Of a stretch of 64,000 nt of DNA, positions 16,627 to 25,156 are shown piece after piece; within the stretch, counting starts at the first letter, position 1, and each line of letters starts with the position of its first letter. This DNA comes from Salinibaculum rarum (GTDB taxonomy: Archaea; Halobacteriota; Halobacteria; Halobacteriales; Haloarculaceae): positions 2,666,001 to 2,730,000 of the forward strand of contig NZ_CP129992.1 of the NCBI RefSeq assembly GCF_030505615.1, given 5' to 3'. Position numbers and translations under genes: made by a program. Below the pieces are notes generated by a model. That model was not told the DNA's origin, did no database searches, and worked only from the letters and a program-made list of their open reading frames with translations.

Positions 16627-17724
16627 ATGTCGGGAGACAAATCTGAACCGATACGGCGGGCTATCGAGGTTGAATACTGGGTGATCGACGACGAGGGACG
16701 GCTAGTCGAACCTGGAGCCCTTGTCGAGGCGTCGGCAGGGGCCGAGCGGGAGTTCGTCGAACCGATGCTTGAAATCAAAACGACGCCCTGTGAGAGCAGA
16801 GCGGAGCTACGTACCGAACTGCTCGATCGGATCGCAGACGTCCTGCGAGCAGCCGACGACCTGGGGAAGGGGCTCGTTCCGCTCGGAACGACGGTGAATA
16901 CTGACCAGATACAGGAGATTCCAAGCGAGCGAACACGGATCCAGAACAGTGTCATCGGCGAGGACTTCGAGTATGTGCGCCACTGTGCGGGAACTCACAT
17001 CCACATCGAACAACTGCCAGGACGCGAGATCGATCAGCTGAATACACTCATCGCACTTGACCCCGCACTAGCGCTGGTCAACTCCTCGCCGTACTTCGGG
17101 GGAGAGCGCATAGCTAACGGCGCGCGATCGAAGCTGTACCGCTGGACAGCGTACGATAACCTCCCACACCAGGGCCGGCTGTGGCCCTACGCCGATGACA
17201 CCGCAGAGTGGACTCACCGTCTTGAACAGCGATACGAAGAGTTCGTGACTGCGGCCGTGAACGCAGGGGTGGATCGGCAGGCAGTCGTGTCCAGTTTCGA
17301 TCCGGAGAGCGCGATCTGGACACCCGTCCAGCTTAGAGAGGCCTTTGGGACTGTCGAGTGGCGCTCGCCCGACACTGCCCTCCCAAGCCAGGTCCTTCAA
17401 TTGGCTGAGCAAATGGTTGCAATCGTCGCCCGACTCGAAGACGCCCAGGTACGTATCGAAGGCGACATGGGTGACGTCACGGAGGAGGGCATTGTTATCC
17501 CGGAGTTTGACGAAGTACTCGAATACGTCACCGCCGCTATTCAGGACGGCGTAGCCTCGGACGCAGTCCGATCGTATCTCGATCGAATGGGGTTCGACGT
17601 CGGGGCCTACAAACCGGTTTCACAAGAAATCGACGGACGTGGGCCTGTCACTCCTGAGGAGGCGCGCCGACTCCGGCTCAAATACGCCGCTCGTCTAGAG
17701 CAGGACGTGTTTGACGAGAAATGA
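16627..17724 (+). CDS. glutamate--cysteine ligase family protein (GCS2)
   Basis: A 365-residue protein of the carboxylate-amine ligase GCS2 family. It starts with AIEVEYWVIDDEGRLVEPG, the strand that binds glutamate, keeps FVEPMLEIKTTPC, the HCAGTHIHIEQL metal-binding histidines (residues ~120-130), and the C-terminal TVEWRSPDTALPSQVL motif with the conserved E-x-R. In haloarchaea a GCS2-type enzyme makes gamma-glutamylcysteine, their main low-molecular-weight thiol. Several GCS2 paralogues occur in these organisms, so whether this is the biosynthetic enzyme or a paralogue is not certain. It stands alone as a single-gene unit. Confidence 0.85.
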   Translation: MSGDKSEPIRRAIEVEYWVIDDEGRLVEPGALVEASAGAEREFVEPMLEIKTTPCESRAELRTELLDRIADVLRAADDLGKGLVPLGTTVNTDQIQEIPSERTRIQNSVIGEDFEYVRHCAGTHIHIEQLPGREIDQLNTLIALDPALALVNSSPYFGGERIANGARSKLYRWTAYDNLPHQGRLWPYADDTAEWTHRLEQRYEEFVTAAVNAGVDRQAVVSSFDPESAIWTPVQLREAFGTVEWRSPDTALPSQVLQLAEQMVAIVARLEDAQVRIEGDMGDVTEEGIVIPEFDEVLEYVTAAIQDGVASDAVRSYLDRMGFDVGAYKPVSQEIDGRGPVTPEEARRLRLKYAARLEQDVFDEK

Positions 17725-17872
17725 TCCCAGGTACGAAACCCGATCTTCAGTGGACACTACAGGGAATACCGTTCTGATGAATATGCGCTCTGTATTGAGC
17801 AATTCAGTCCGTGTGGACTATTGGAGTCTGGAAACTATTCACTGGCACCCTCACCCCGGGTTGTGAGTCGCG

Positions 17873-18925
17873 TTACTCGAAGTGGATGAGTGGCTTGATG
17901 ATGTCGTCTTCCTTCGCGTCCATCATGTCGAATGCTGTTTCGATTTCGTCAAAGTCGAACTCGTGAGTCGTCATCTTGGTCGGGTCGAGCAAGTCGTTCT
18001 CGAGCATGCGGAGCATCCGACGGATACGGAGCCGTCCACCGGGGCAGAGATCGGTCACAATGTCGATCTCGGCCATCCCGACCCCCCACTCTTCGCGGGG
18101 AATATGGCGGAACTCGTCGCCCCCGTGGTAGCCAACGTTCGAGACGGTTCCGCCGGGCTTTGCGACTTTGATGCAATCCTGAAGCGTCTGATCCGAACCG
18201 AGCGCCTCGATTGCAGCGTCGACGCCGTTACCGTCTGTGAGAGCCATAATCTCTTCGACCGGGTCGCTCTCTGCAAAGTCGACGATATGGTCTGCACCGA
18301 ACTCGCGGGCGAGTTCCTGCCGTTTTTCGACTGTTTCGACAGCAATAACCTCGCCTGCACCCTGCAATCGCGCTCCTTTGGTGGCCATCAGGCCGACCGG
18401 CCCCTGCGCGAAGACGGCGACGGTGCCTCCCATCGGGATGTCACCGTTCTCGGCGGCCCTGAACCCGGTAGTCATCATGTCCGTGGTGTAGACAGCCTCG
18501 TGGTCAGTCACGTCGTCGGGAATGTGTGCGAGGTTTCCGTCCGCGTCGTTGACGTGGACGTACTCTTGGAAGGTTCCGTCTTTGACGTTCGCAAATTTCC
18601 AGCCGCCGAGTGCGCCGTTGGACTGAGAAGGATGGCCGGCCTGTGCAGCCTCCGAATTCCAATCCGGTGTAATCGCACCGACAGCAACTCTGTCTCCCGG
18701 CTCGAAATCAGTCACCTCTGACCCGATTTCGTCGACGGTACCTACGACTTCGTGGCCGAGTGTGAGGTTCTCCCGTTCTCCGATTGCACCGTGTACTGTG
18801 TGACAGTCTGACGTACAGACAAGTCCCAGCGTTGGCTTCAAAATCGCATCTGTGGTCCCTGCCTCTGGTGGTTCTTTGTCCAAAATACCGGTCTCACCGA
18901 CTTGTTCCATGACAAACGCTTGCAT
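17873..18925 (-). CDS. zinc-dependent secondary alcohol dehydrogenase (isopropanol dehydrogenase-like)
   Basis: A 350-residue medium-chain dehydrogenase closely resembling NADP-dependent secondary alcohol dehydrogenases of the Thermoanaerobacter type along its whole length. Catalytic zinc ligands: C37 (GLVCTSDCHTVHG), H58/E59 (LGHEVVG), and D of YTTDMMTTG near residue 150. The segments PGDRVAVGAITPDW and GGWKFANVKDG are family-specific. The cofactor loop is in GPVGLMATKGARLQGAGEVIAVE. It would oxidise secondary alcohols or reduce ketones in the cytoplasm with NAD(P). Neighbours give no pathway. Confidence 0.9.
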   Translation of the reverse strand: MQAFVMEQVGETGILDKEPPEAGTTDAILKPTLGLVCTSDCHTVHGAIGERENLTLGHEVVGTVDEIGSEVTDFEPGDRVAVGAITPDWNSEAAQAGHPSQSNGALGGWKFANVKDGTFQEYVHVNDADGNLAHIPDDVTDHEAVYTTDMMTTGFRAAENGDIPMGGTVAVFAQGPVGLMATKGARLQGAGEVIAVETVEKRQELAREFGADHIVDFAESDPVEEIMALTDGNGVDAAIEALGSDQTLQDCIKVAKPGGTVSNVGYHGGDEFRHIPREEWGVGMAEIDIVTDLCPGGRLRIRRMLRMLENDLLDPTKMTTHEFDFDEIETAFDMMDAKEDDIIKPLIHFE

Positions 18926-19139
18926 ACTTGCATATACAGAGACCCATCATATAACTTTCACTCAGATTACACTTTGGGGAGGGAATGCTGCGTAGGTGAT
19001 CGTACGGACGGATGATGCCAACCACAGACTTTCTAACTTACGCGCGTCAGCCGCCTCGAGGTCCAGCCCCGGGGCTTGTCAGTGGATACTCAGGCGGTGA
19101 ATTTATGTTTGTTCTCTATCAGTAATCAACTGGCTATCC

Positions 19140-19439
19140 ATGAGCGAGCAAAATCTGGAGGACTTTCTCATCCTCCGTGAGCTTGATGAACCAATTACAG
19201 AAGAAGAGTTGGATGCAGCCGGCGACCAATCTGGTGACGCACTGCAAGAACTTAGAGACGAGGGCGTCGGAATCAGATGGGTCGATTCGGAAGTGATGAA
19301 AACTGACGGTGGCAAGGTCGCGGGAACATTCTGCCACTATCAGGCTGAAGATGAACAAGCTGTCCGTGAACATGCCAACCGGGCGGGGCTCCCAGCGACC
19401 CGAATTGACCGGCGTGGCGACCCTCTCGAGGGTGAATGA
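19140..19439 (+). CDS. DUF4242 family small protein
   Basis: A 99-residue protein with the ferredoxin-like ab-barrel pattern of DUF4242: FLILRELDEPITEEELDAAG at the N-terminus, then VRWVDSEV-like (GIRWVDSEVMKTDGGKVAGTFCHYQAEDEQAVREHANRAGLP, read in two strands and a helix). Family members include a nickel-responsive SCO4226-type protein. The role here is unknown. The ATG follows an A/T-rich promoter at ~19108-19130. It converges with the copper-protein gene on the hairpin at 19541. Confidence 0.75.
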   Translation: MSEQNLEDFLILRELDEPITEEELDAAGDQSGDALQELRDEGVGIRWVDSEVMKTDGGKVAGTFCHYQAEDEQAVREHANRAGLPATRIDRRGDPLEGE

Positions 19440-19540
19440 CAGTCATTTGCCAATACTACTCCCCAGTGAGACTCACTTGCTCGAAATATTCTGAAACCCT
19501 CAATCAGTGATAGATTTCAAACTAGGTAGCGAGGCGGATT

Positions 19541-19562
19541 CCCCGCCCCACCGTGGGCGGGG
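19541..19562. terminator. strong GC hairpin between convergent genes (terminator or IS200/IS605-type remnant)
   Basis: CCCCGCCC at 19541-19548 pairs with GGGCGGGG at 19555-19562 around a short ACC-type loop. It lies between two convergent genes, where a bidirectional terminator would be expected. The shape (GC stem with an adjoining GGATT and TTGAATG) also resembles the terminal stem-loops of haloarchaeal TnpB elements such as the one near 36,190, so a solitary element end is possible. Confidence 0.5.
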
Positions 19563-19581
19563 TTGAATGAGTGCGGAGAGA

Positions 19582-20367
19582 TTACTCTTGGACTGGTGTG
19601 AGCAGTGGTCGCTTGCTCTCAGGGGCGAGATCACTCCAGGAGACGGCGCCGGCATCTACGATGTTTTCGGGGGTCATGGCAGGATCGCTGAGAACGAGTC
19701 CGGCTGTAAATTCGGGCGGGCGAGACTGCTCGGTCGGTGCCGGAGCTTCTCCGACTGGATTCGCGCCTGGGCCGGTGGCTGACCCGACAACGATCGAACC
19801 AACCATCCCGAATAGTTCGTGAGGGGCACACATGATGTTATGGACGCCTTCGGTCTCGAAGGTGTACATCCAATATTCACCGACACCGAGGATTGGCGAG
19901 GAAAACGGTGGCACCTCGTCTGGCACACGTTGTGTGTAGCCGAATGCTGGATGATAGGCGTTGATGTTGTGATGGGGTGTTGGGAGGTTGAACCGGACAG
20001 TGTCTCCCGGTTCGATTGCAAGTCCCGTTGGTTCGAAGTAAAATTCTGGAATCGGGATCTCTTCGCGCTCTTGGAGAAGCAGTTCGACCGTATGGTCGGC
20101 TTCAACTGGTGGGGAGCTATCGCCGGTTCCAACATAGCCGAATCGAGGGTCGATTGACTGACTATCCGTCTGTGGTTGTGTCGTGGTCGGTTGCATGGGT
20201 GGAGAAGTTGTCGAGTTAGTATCGGAGTCGTTTGAAGGGCTCGCACAGCCGGCGACTGCTGGCATGGCAGCAGCGCCGAGGGCTGTCAGCATCTTCCGGC
20301 GATTCAACACAGCCCGTGACGAGCTGTCTGAGGGAGTATCACCTGATGGTTGCTGGTTAGCATCCAT
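19582..20367 (-). CDS. halocyanin-like blue copper lipoprotein, Tat-exported
   Basis: A 261-residue exported cupredoxin. The N-terminus has a twin-arginine signal (LNRRKMLTALGAAAMPAVAGC) ending in a lipobox cysteine, then a Thr/Ser-rich linker. The type 1 copper ligands are visible: the first His in LPTPHHNINAYHP, and Cys, His and Met in the motif C-x2-H-x4-M (MCAPHELFGM). Such lipoproteins sit on the outer face of the membrane and carry electrons. After the cupredoxin fold a ~60-residue tail has no recognised domain. The protein family is clear; the redox partner is not. Confidence 0.88.
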   Translation of the reverse strand: MDANQQPSGDTPSDSSSRAVLNRRKMLTALGAAAMPAVAGCASPSNDSDTNSTTSPPMQPTTTQPQTDSQSIDPRFGYVGTGDSSPPVEADHTVELLLQEREEIPIPEFYFEPTGLAIEPGDTVRFNLPTPHHNINAYHPAFGYTQRVPDEVPPFSSPILGVGEYWMYTFETEGVHNIMCAPHELFGMVGSIVVGSATGPGANPVGEAPAPTEQSRPPEFTAGLVLSDPAMTPENIVDAGAVSWSDLAPESKRPLLTPVQE

Positions 20368-20488
20368 TTCAATACCCGTTCTATCATGGGCATTTAATTA
20401 TATATTGAAGTGGCATGATATTGCCGGATAACTCTAACTCCCATCATTTAGATGACAGTGGTGTTTCATTGGGATCTATCCACGCAGA

Positions 20489-21155
20489 CATCGTCTTCTA
20501 CTGGCTCGGTACTTCAGCGACTGACAGCGAGAATCGTGTTTCGACGCAGTAGCTGAGGTCGATCTCGGTTCCACGCAGCGATCTACCACAAAATTAATGC
20601 GCATAGAGCATATATTCTTTCTTGATTATGCTCAAAGGGCATTTCACGTCGGCGGGGGCGAGCATTGATTACGGGGACGCGACCGAATTTTTTCCCGTCG
20701 ACGGACTGGACGCAACTGTGCTCCAGTATCGGGATGCTCAACTCGCTCTTGACGACGTCGCTGGCGAGGATGTCGTCGTTGTTGCTCCGACGAGTCTCGC
20801 TACCAGTTACCGCCTCACGCAACACGCACTCACTGCGATCCCTATCGAGACCCTTCCAGCGGCGGTTCAGGCGGCACTCGACGAAGGAGTTGAGGAGGGT
20901 CTCGATGCGTTCGAGCTTATTCAGATTGGGAAGTGGACCACTGACAGCCCGAACTACTCACTTGCCGAGTTCACGACCGCCTGATCACCAGCATAGACGC
21001 GGGATCAACGGACTATCAGCGAGCCACCAACCATGACCAACAACCTCGAAGAAGAGTACCCAGAGGGTGTCGAGTATATCCGGCAAGCTGTCGCTGAGCA
21101 CGGCGAAGCGTGGGTGTTGGAGAATTATCACGAGCAACTCTATCCGCTTGGTGTG
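20489..21155 (+). repeat. left copy of a 667-bp duplicated segment (two small genes)
   Basis: This stretch is repeated at 33281-33945 in the same orientation with about 93% identity by eye. It includes the common promoter, a complete 118-residue gene and the first 41 codons of a second gene. Homology stops abruptly inside that second gene at 21155, so this copy is the truncated one. Confidence 0.92.
20628..20984 (+). CDS. uncharacterised small protein, left copy of the duplicated cassette
   Basis: A 118-residue protein starting MLKGHFTSAGASIDYGD; the ATG at 20628 matches the start in the right copy. The middle is strand-rich (EDVVVVAPTSLATSYRLTQHAL), the end is helical and acidic. It is ~90% identical to the product of 33419-33787. 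A promoter with TATATT (20608-20613) and an ATGCGCAT palindrome (~20597-20604) is conserved upstream in both copies. Function not recognised; conservation of both gene and promoter suggests a functional unit, perhaps carried by a virus or plasmid. Confidence 0.72.
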   Translation: MLKGHFTSAGASIDYGDATEFFPVDGLDATVLQYRDAQLALDDVAGEDVVVVAPTSLATSYRLTQHALTAIPIETLPAAVQAALDEGVEEGLDAFELIQIGKWTTDSPNYSLAEFTTA

Positions 21156-21212
21156 TCTGATAAGTTGTTGCTTGACCTGAGTGGGGAAACAAGACGGTCG
21201 CGCAATCTTTAG
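21033..21212 (+). pseudogene. truncated copy of the second cassette gene
   Basis: Reads MTNNLEEEYPEGVEYIRQAV as in the complete gene at 33824, stays homologous to residue 41 and then continues with 18 unrelated residues to a stop at 21210. The full-length product has 89 residues. The break coincides with the end of the duplicated segment and the beginning of the VapBC locus, so the remaining part was lost by recombination. Confidence 0.75.
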
Positions 21213-21231
21213 GTACTACGCACCGTAGTAC
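21213..21231 (+). promoter_or_regulatory. perfect palindromic operator of the vapBC operon
   Basis: GTACTACG-CAC-CGTAGTAC, an 8-bp perfect inverted repeat with a 3-bp centre, ends 5 bp before the vapB ATG (21237). This is where VapB of an AbrB-type pair would bind to repress its own transcription. Confidence 0.7.
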
Positions 21232-21236
21232 TTTGT

Positions 21237-21515
21237 ATGAGCACAGAAACAGACAATGACGGAGAGACCACGCGGATCACGCGAAAGGGCCAGGTCACCA
21301 TTCCGAAAGAGCTTCGTGAAGAGTTTGGCCTTGAAGAGGGGGACGAAATTCGGTGGGAGAAGGCTGAGGACGGAATCAGGGTTCGGAAAGCGACACGGTC
21401 AGCAGGGCGTGGAATGCTCGTTGACGATGATGTCTCTGAAGAGAAGCGTGAAGAGATGGCTGAAGAACTGGAAGCCGAAATCAGAGAAAAGCGCCAGACT
21501 GAGTGGCAGCCGTGA
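21237..21515 (+). CDS. vapB: AbrB-type antitoxin VapB
   Basis: A 92-residue protein. Residues ~12-55 form the swapped-hairpin AbrB/SpoVT DNA-binding domain: TRITRKGQVTIPKELREEFG, LEEGDEIRWEKAEDGIRVRK. The C-terminal helix (EEKREEMAEELEAEIREKRQ) is the usual toxin-binding tail. The stop overlaps the toxin start (GTGA), and a perfect palindrome precedes the gene. Confidence 0.9.
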   Translation: MSTETDNDGETTRITRKGQVTIPKELREEFGLEEGDEIRWEKAEDGIRVRKATRSAGRGMLVDDDVSEEKREEMAEELEAEIREKRQTEWQP

Positions 21516-21913
21516 CCCGGTACACTGTAGACGGTGTTTCGATGGCACGGTATCTCGTTGATCGGCTTCCAGCAACCGCAAACGAAGTCTTTGAGCGAGC
21601 CGAGGACGGCGTAGATGTGATCGAGGCTCCGACAGTCACGGTTGGTGAAGCAATCTGGACGGCGGTTAACAAAGGCGAGATTGCAGGGGTCGAAGTAGAC
21701 ACGACGCCGAACGCGGTGCTCCGAGGATTGGTGAATGATGGGCCAGTACAGATAGCACCTACTGACGAGCAAGACTTAGCTGTCTCTGGAAGTCTGATCG
21801 ACCATCACACACTTCATGACGCGCTCGTAATCGCCAACCACCGCGTCCGTGGAACTGAAGCAATCGTGACGAAAGACGGAGAGTTCGCGGCTGAAAGTAC
21901 TGTGTGGCGGTGA
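21512..21913 (+). CDS. vapC: PIN-domain toxin VapC
   Basis: The GTG at 21512 is preferred to the GTG at 21503 because it overlaps the vapB stop by 4 bp. The product of 133 residues is a PIN ribonuclease: D in YTVDGVSMARYL, E in VTVGEAIWTA, D in HDALVIANHR and D in VTKDGEFA. VapC toxins cut tRNA or rRNA when VapB is degraded. All catalytic positions are present, so the module looks functional. Confidence 0.88.
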   Translation: MTRYTVDGVSMARYLVDRLPATANEVFERAEDGVDVIEAPTVTVGEAIWTAVNKGEIAGVEVDTTPNAVLRGLVNDGPVQIAPTDEQDLAVSGSLIDHHTLHDALVIANHRVRGTEAIVTKDGEFAAESTVWR

Positions 21914-22221
21914 CGCTCAAGTTCCTAGTAGCTCCCGGCGTAATCGGGGTTGACAGACACCGGGTTCCCAGCGAAAGTGAGCGAGTAGTGCAATAACTCG
22001 CTCAGACAGTATCACTTCGTTACGCGCCCGGCTGGACGAATGCGCTGTTCACTAAGTGTACAGACTGACCGTTTCGGAAAAATTCCAGATTGATATAATA
22101 TTTGTACTGGTATGCAAGATGTAAGGCGCGTATCTCACGGTAGCAGAACGTGGCAAGTCAGAGCCTTCCGCATCCGCAAATGGATACGAATCTTCTTAAT
22201 GAAGTGTAATCAAAATCCAGT
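21914..22221. other. intergenic region
   Basis: About 308 bp between vapC and a small zinc-finger gene. It holds one copy (22104-22130) of a short motif, GTACTGG followed by ATGCAAGAT and GGCGCG, seen at three other places in the window. A TATA-like element at ~22190-22200 can serve the next gene. No gene is supported. Confidence 0.4.
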
Positions 22222-22362
22222 ATGACCGAAGAGACCGACGATTACGAATTTATTGAGGAGTACGAATGTGAGAGCTGTGGTGTGACGTTTATTGGTGCAC
22301 CGAACCGCCGAAAAAACCTCTGTGAGGAATGTGTGACCGATGATACCGCGGATGAAGACTAA
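22222..22362 (+). CDS. 46-residue zinc-finger protein
   Basis: Starts MTEETDDYEFIEEYECESCG and contains two C-x2-C knuckles (CESC and CEEC) 15 residues apart with basic residues between them (APNRRKN), a rubredoxin-like zinc ribbon. Haloarchaea have many such stand-alone zinc ribbons, often regulatory or nucleic-acid binding. Acidic ends and a good upstream promoter support expression; function unknown. Confidence 0.6.
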   Translation: MTEETDDYEFIEEYECESCGVTFIGAPNRRKNLCEECVTDDTADED

Positions 22363-22750
22363 CGCTACTTAGACAGACATGCCAAACGGGTGATTCAGCT
22401 CATTCGGGTTGAATCGTACGGAGTTGGCGTGCTGTACCCACGCTCTATATCTCGCACGTACTTCCTGACGGTTTCTCGGTAAGTCACTTCGACACCGGCA
22501 ACCGTGCCTTGCATGTGTGGATACGACTCTCTCGATTTGCAATGCCCAACAGCTCGTCGACACCGACCTTTGCTAGCCCGACGATAGCGTTCCGGCCTGA
22601 GCAGTGGAGAATATCCACCCTGTGAGGACACTCATACTCCTCACGGAGCCACGGATCGGTCAGTCTTACTGCCAGTCTACGATGGCATCGAGGGGTGGAA
22701 CCGCTTTGGACAATTGAGATTGATGCGTATACTCATCCTGCTGATCACCG
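22363..22750. other. intergenic region, possibly with a degraded gene
   Basis: About 390 bp. On the minus strand a frame at 22395-22631 reads GTVAGVEVTYRETVRKYVRDIERGY before a stop; it has no proper start and could be the remains of an integrase or transposase. A copy of the dispersed GTGCAAGATA-like motif lies at 22439-22459. Nothing else is recognisable. Confidence 0.35.
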
Positions 22751-24145
22751 TCAAGTATTACAGTACGTTGTATACTCCGCATCGAACTCTCGTGGCGGCG
22801 GTTGTTGGAATCGTGAACCCATATCCTCTGCTGTATAGGGGTTTGCTAACACGGTCAGTAACTCCTCGAATGTGGATAGCTCCCCAGTTTCGAGATACTC
22901 GTCCAGTGCCTCTTCGACCAGGTAGTTGCGGGGGATATACCGCGGATTGGCTTCCTGCATCAACTCCTCGTCTAGACCAACAGCAGCCACTCTATCCCGA
23001 AGCTGTTCGAACTCTGCAGTTGCAAACACTGGGTCGTCGAACGTCCCAGGCGTCTCTAGTTCTAGGAACGTATTGGTATAGTCTGCGTTCGATTCGCGAA
23101 GCCACGCCAGAAATTCATCGACCAGCTCTCGGGTACCATCTGAGTCGACCCCCAGTTTCTTCCGCATCATCGTGTAGTATCGCGCATCGAATCGCTCCTC
23201 GAATTCGTCTAGCTTGACTTCGAGTTCGTCGTACGTGAGCGCCGAATGTGTACACAGCGGTTGGAGTGCCTTCGCGAACCGTTCGAGATTCCACCGCAGG
23301 ATGGGTCGCTGGTTTCCGAATGCATATCGCCCGTGCTTATCGATCGAGCTGAAGACCGCCTCCTCGTCGTAGTAATTCATGAATGCACAAGGTCCGTAGT
23401 CAAATGTCTCTCCATCGATGCTCATGTTGTCCGTATTCATGACGCCGTGGACGAATCCGACACGCAGCCAGTCAACGACCATCTCGATCGAAGACTGCAT
23501 GACTGCATCGAAGAACTCCAGGTATGTACGATCCGTATCCTCTAGCTGTGGGTAGTGCCGCTCAATAACGTAGTCTGTGAATCGTTGTAGCTCGTCAGAT
23601 GCTTTGCCTGCAACATACTGGAAGGTCCCGTAGCGAATGTGGCTGTTCATCACTCGAACGAGGATGGCGCCGGGTTCTGTCCGTCGTCGTTCGACTGCCT
23701 CGTCAGTTTCGACGACTGCCAGACTTCTAGATGTTTTGATATTCAGATTCTGCATCGCGTACGAATACAGATACTCTCTGAGCATCGAACTGACAGTTGC
23801 GTTGCCATCGCCTCGTCCGGAGTAGGGGGTTCGACCGGCCCCTTTCAGTTGAATATCATCTCTATTATCATCGTGAACATGTTCGCCGAGAATCATCGTT
23901 CTCCCATCACCCAAGACAGTAAAACTCCCATACTGGTGGCCTGCATACGCCTGGGCGATTGGCTCTTCCAGGCGGTTTTGGCCGGCGAGAACGTCAGCAT
24001 CGAGCCTCGCTGCCTCCAATCCGAGATCAGCACACAATTCGTCGTTACGAACCAAAATCTCGGGAGTAGCGATACTTTTCGGCGTTACTCTCGAATAGAG
24101 GCCCGAGTCTAACTCTTTGTAAGTGGTGTCGAAGGAAAATGGCAT
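22751..24145 (-). CDS. selO: protein adenylyltransferase SelO (YdiU/UPF0061 family)
   Basis: A 464-residue pseudokinase-fold enzyme that transfers AMP from ATP to Ser/Thr/Tyr of target proteins, often in redox control. Family motifs are continuous: AYAGHQYGSFTVLGDGR (residues ~65-81), DIQLKGAGRTPYSGRGDG (ATP-binding loop), HSSxR-like NSHIRYGTFQYVA, and the catalytic/metal site GVMNTDNMSIDGETFDYGPC (~245-265). The length is close to the ~480 usual for the family. The final cysteine (YTTYCNT) near the C-terminus may correspond to the selenocysteine/cysteine of the family. Confidence 0.93.
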   Translation of the reverse strand: MPFSFDTTYKELDSGLYSRVTPKSIATPEILVRNDELCADLGLEAARLDADVLAGQNRLEEPIAQAYAGHQYGSFTVLGDGRTMILGEHVHDDNRDDIQLKGAGRTPYSGRGDGNATVSSMLREYLYSYAMQNLNIKTSRSLAVVETDEAVERRRTEPGAILVRVMNSHIRYGTFQYVAGKASDELQRFTDYVIERHYPQLEDTDRTYLEFFDAVMQSSIEMVVDWLRVGFVHGVMNTDNMSIDGETFDYGPCAFMNYYDEEAVFSSIDKHGRYAFGNQRPILRWNLERFAKALQPLCTHSALTYDELEVKLDEFEERFDARYYTMMRKKLGVDSDGTRELVDEFLAWLRESNADYTNTFLELETPGTFDDPVFATAEFEQLRDRVAAVGLDEELMQEANPRYIPRNYLVEEALDEYLETGELSTFEELLTVLANPYTAEDMGSRFQQPPPREFDAEYTTYCNT

Positions 24146-24195
24146 TTAGTTCCATACGGTGTTATGTTGCTTGGTTTAATAATCTTGTTTCGGGG

Positions 24196-24426
24196 ATGCT
24201 ACGAATCGAACGATCAGAGGTGCTCCGCGCTATTGACCGGCACGTTCTCAACGAGAGCGAACCGGTCTACGAGGGCGATGGACAATTTCGCGTTACTCTG
24301 CCCGACGATATTGAGGAACGGAGACAGGCCTTGCCCGGTGACAAGGAGACCTTTGACGCCGTTCTCACAGAGTTCGTCGATCGGATCGAAAATGAATTGC
24401 GCCAAATTTTCGGATTTGAAGAGTAA
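24196..24426 (+). CDS. hypothetical 76-residue acidic protein
   Basis: I use the ATG at 24196 (MLRIERSEVLRAIDRHVL); an earlier start would add residues overlapping the selO promoter. The product is mostly helical and acidic with FEAVLTEFVDRIENELRQIFG-like amphipathic helix at the end. No domain recognised. It is divergent from selO and short, so confidence is moderate. Confidence 0.5.
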   Translation: MLRIERSEVLRAIDRHVLNESEPVYEGDGQFRVTLPDDIEERRQALPGDKETFDAVLTEFVDRIENELRQIFGFEE

Positions 24427-24604
24427 GCGCGGGGTGAGGTCCCTTGATCTGGAGGGTGGATCAAAAAATAGTTGCCACGAATACAGTGGCAGCGATATTG
24501 TTGCGCTCTCGCCCCCTGCTCTACGGAATTGAGTTATATTGAATGGAACTTCCCACCTTATCGCGGAACCGCAGAGAGCAGTACCTTTCTGTGACCGAGT
24601 CTCG

Positions 24605-25024
24605 TCACCCCTTCCGGCCAGCCAGCGTAATCTGTAGACACTCTTTGGGACGGGGATCACAGAAGCGATAACGTCGAGGTCGCGTTTCTACCTCGAATAT
24701 CTCGAATTCAATCATGAGACGACGCCCATCGGCCAAAGTTCCACGACAGAGTGGGCCGCAACTAGTCACCACGTAATATGGTGGTGCGGCGACCGGTGCT
24801 CCGCGAATCTCCTCGCCGAGCGTTGCAGCAGTTGTTTCGAGGGTCGCAAGCAGTGGGGCCAGTAGTCCACGTTCTTGGAGTAGGTTGTCAAGCGGCACCC
24901 GGATGACCGTGCCATCCATAACTGGCCACTCTTCGATTGCAGTAGCAACTGCTGTTCCCGCGTCAACAACGTCCCTGATTGTGTCTGCATGTGCGGCGAG
25001 TAGTCGGCTACGGAGACGTTCCAC
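24605..25024 (-). CDS. hypothetical haloarchaeal protein
   Basis: A 139-residue protein with a probable GTG start (MERLRSRLLAAHADTIRDVV). The first 60 residues are helical; the second half is strand-rich with YYVVTSCGPLCRGTL, LMIEFEIFEVETRPRRYRFCDP and PKECLQITLAGR. Three or four cysteines might bind metal. The pattern looks like a conserved haloarchaeal family without known function. Confidence 0.6.
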   Translation of the reverse strand: MERLRSRLLAAHADTIRDVVDAGTAVATAIEEWPVMDGTVIRVPLDNLLQERGLLAPLLATLETTAATLGEEIRGAPVAAPPYYVVTSCGPLCRGTLADGRRLMIEFEIFEVETRPRRYRFCDPRPKECLQITLAGRKG

Positions 25025-25156
25025 AACAGTTCAGCCACTCGTACTCGCCGCATTCAAATAATTCCCACTGGAACTGGGGAAGGCTTGATACAGCTTTTCG
25101 ATATCGTCAATGGTTTTCTCAAAACGTCATATGATCTCACCAAGCAAGCGGTCTTC

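Noticed and set aside
22395..22631. Possible gene on the minus strand in the 22.4-22.7 kb gap
   Set aside because: No good start, basic and irregular composition, no recognisable family; kept only as a possible remnant.
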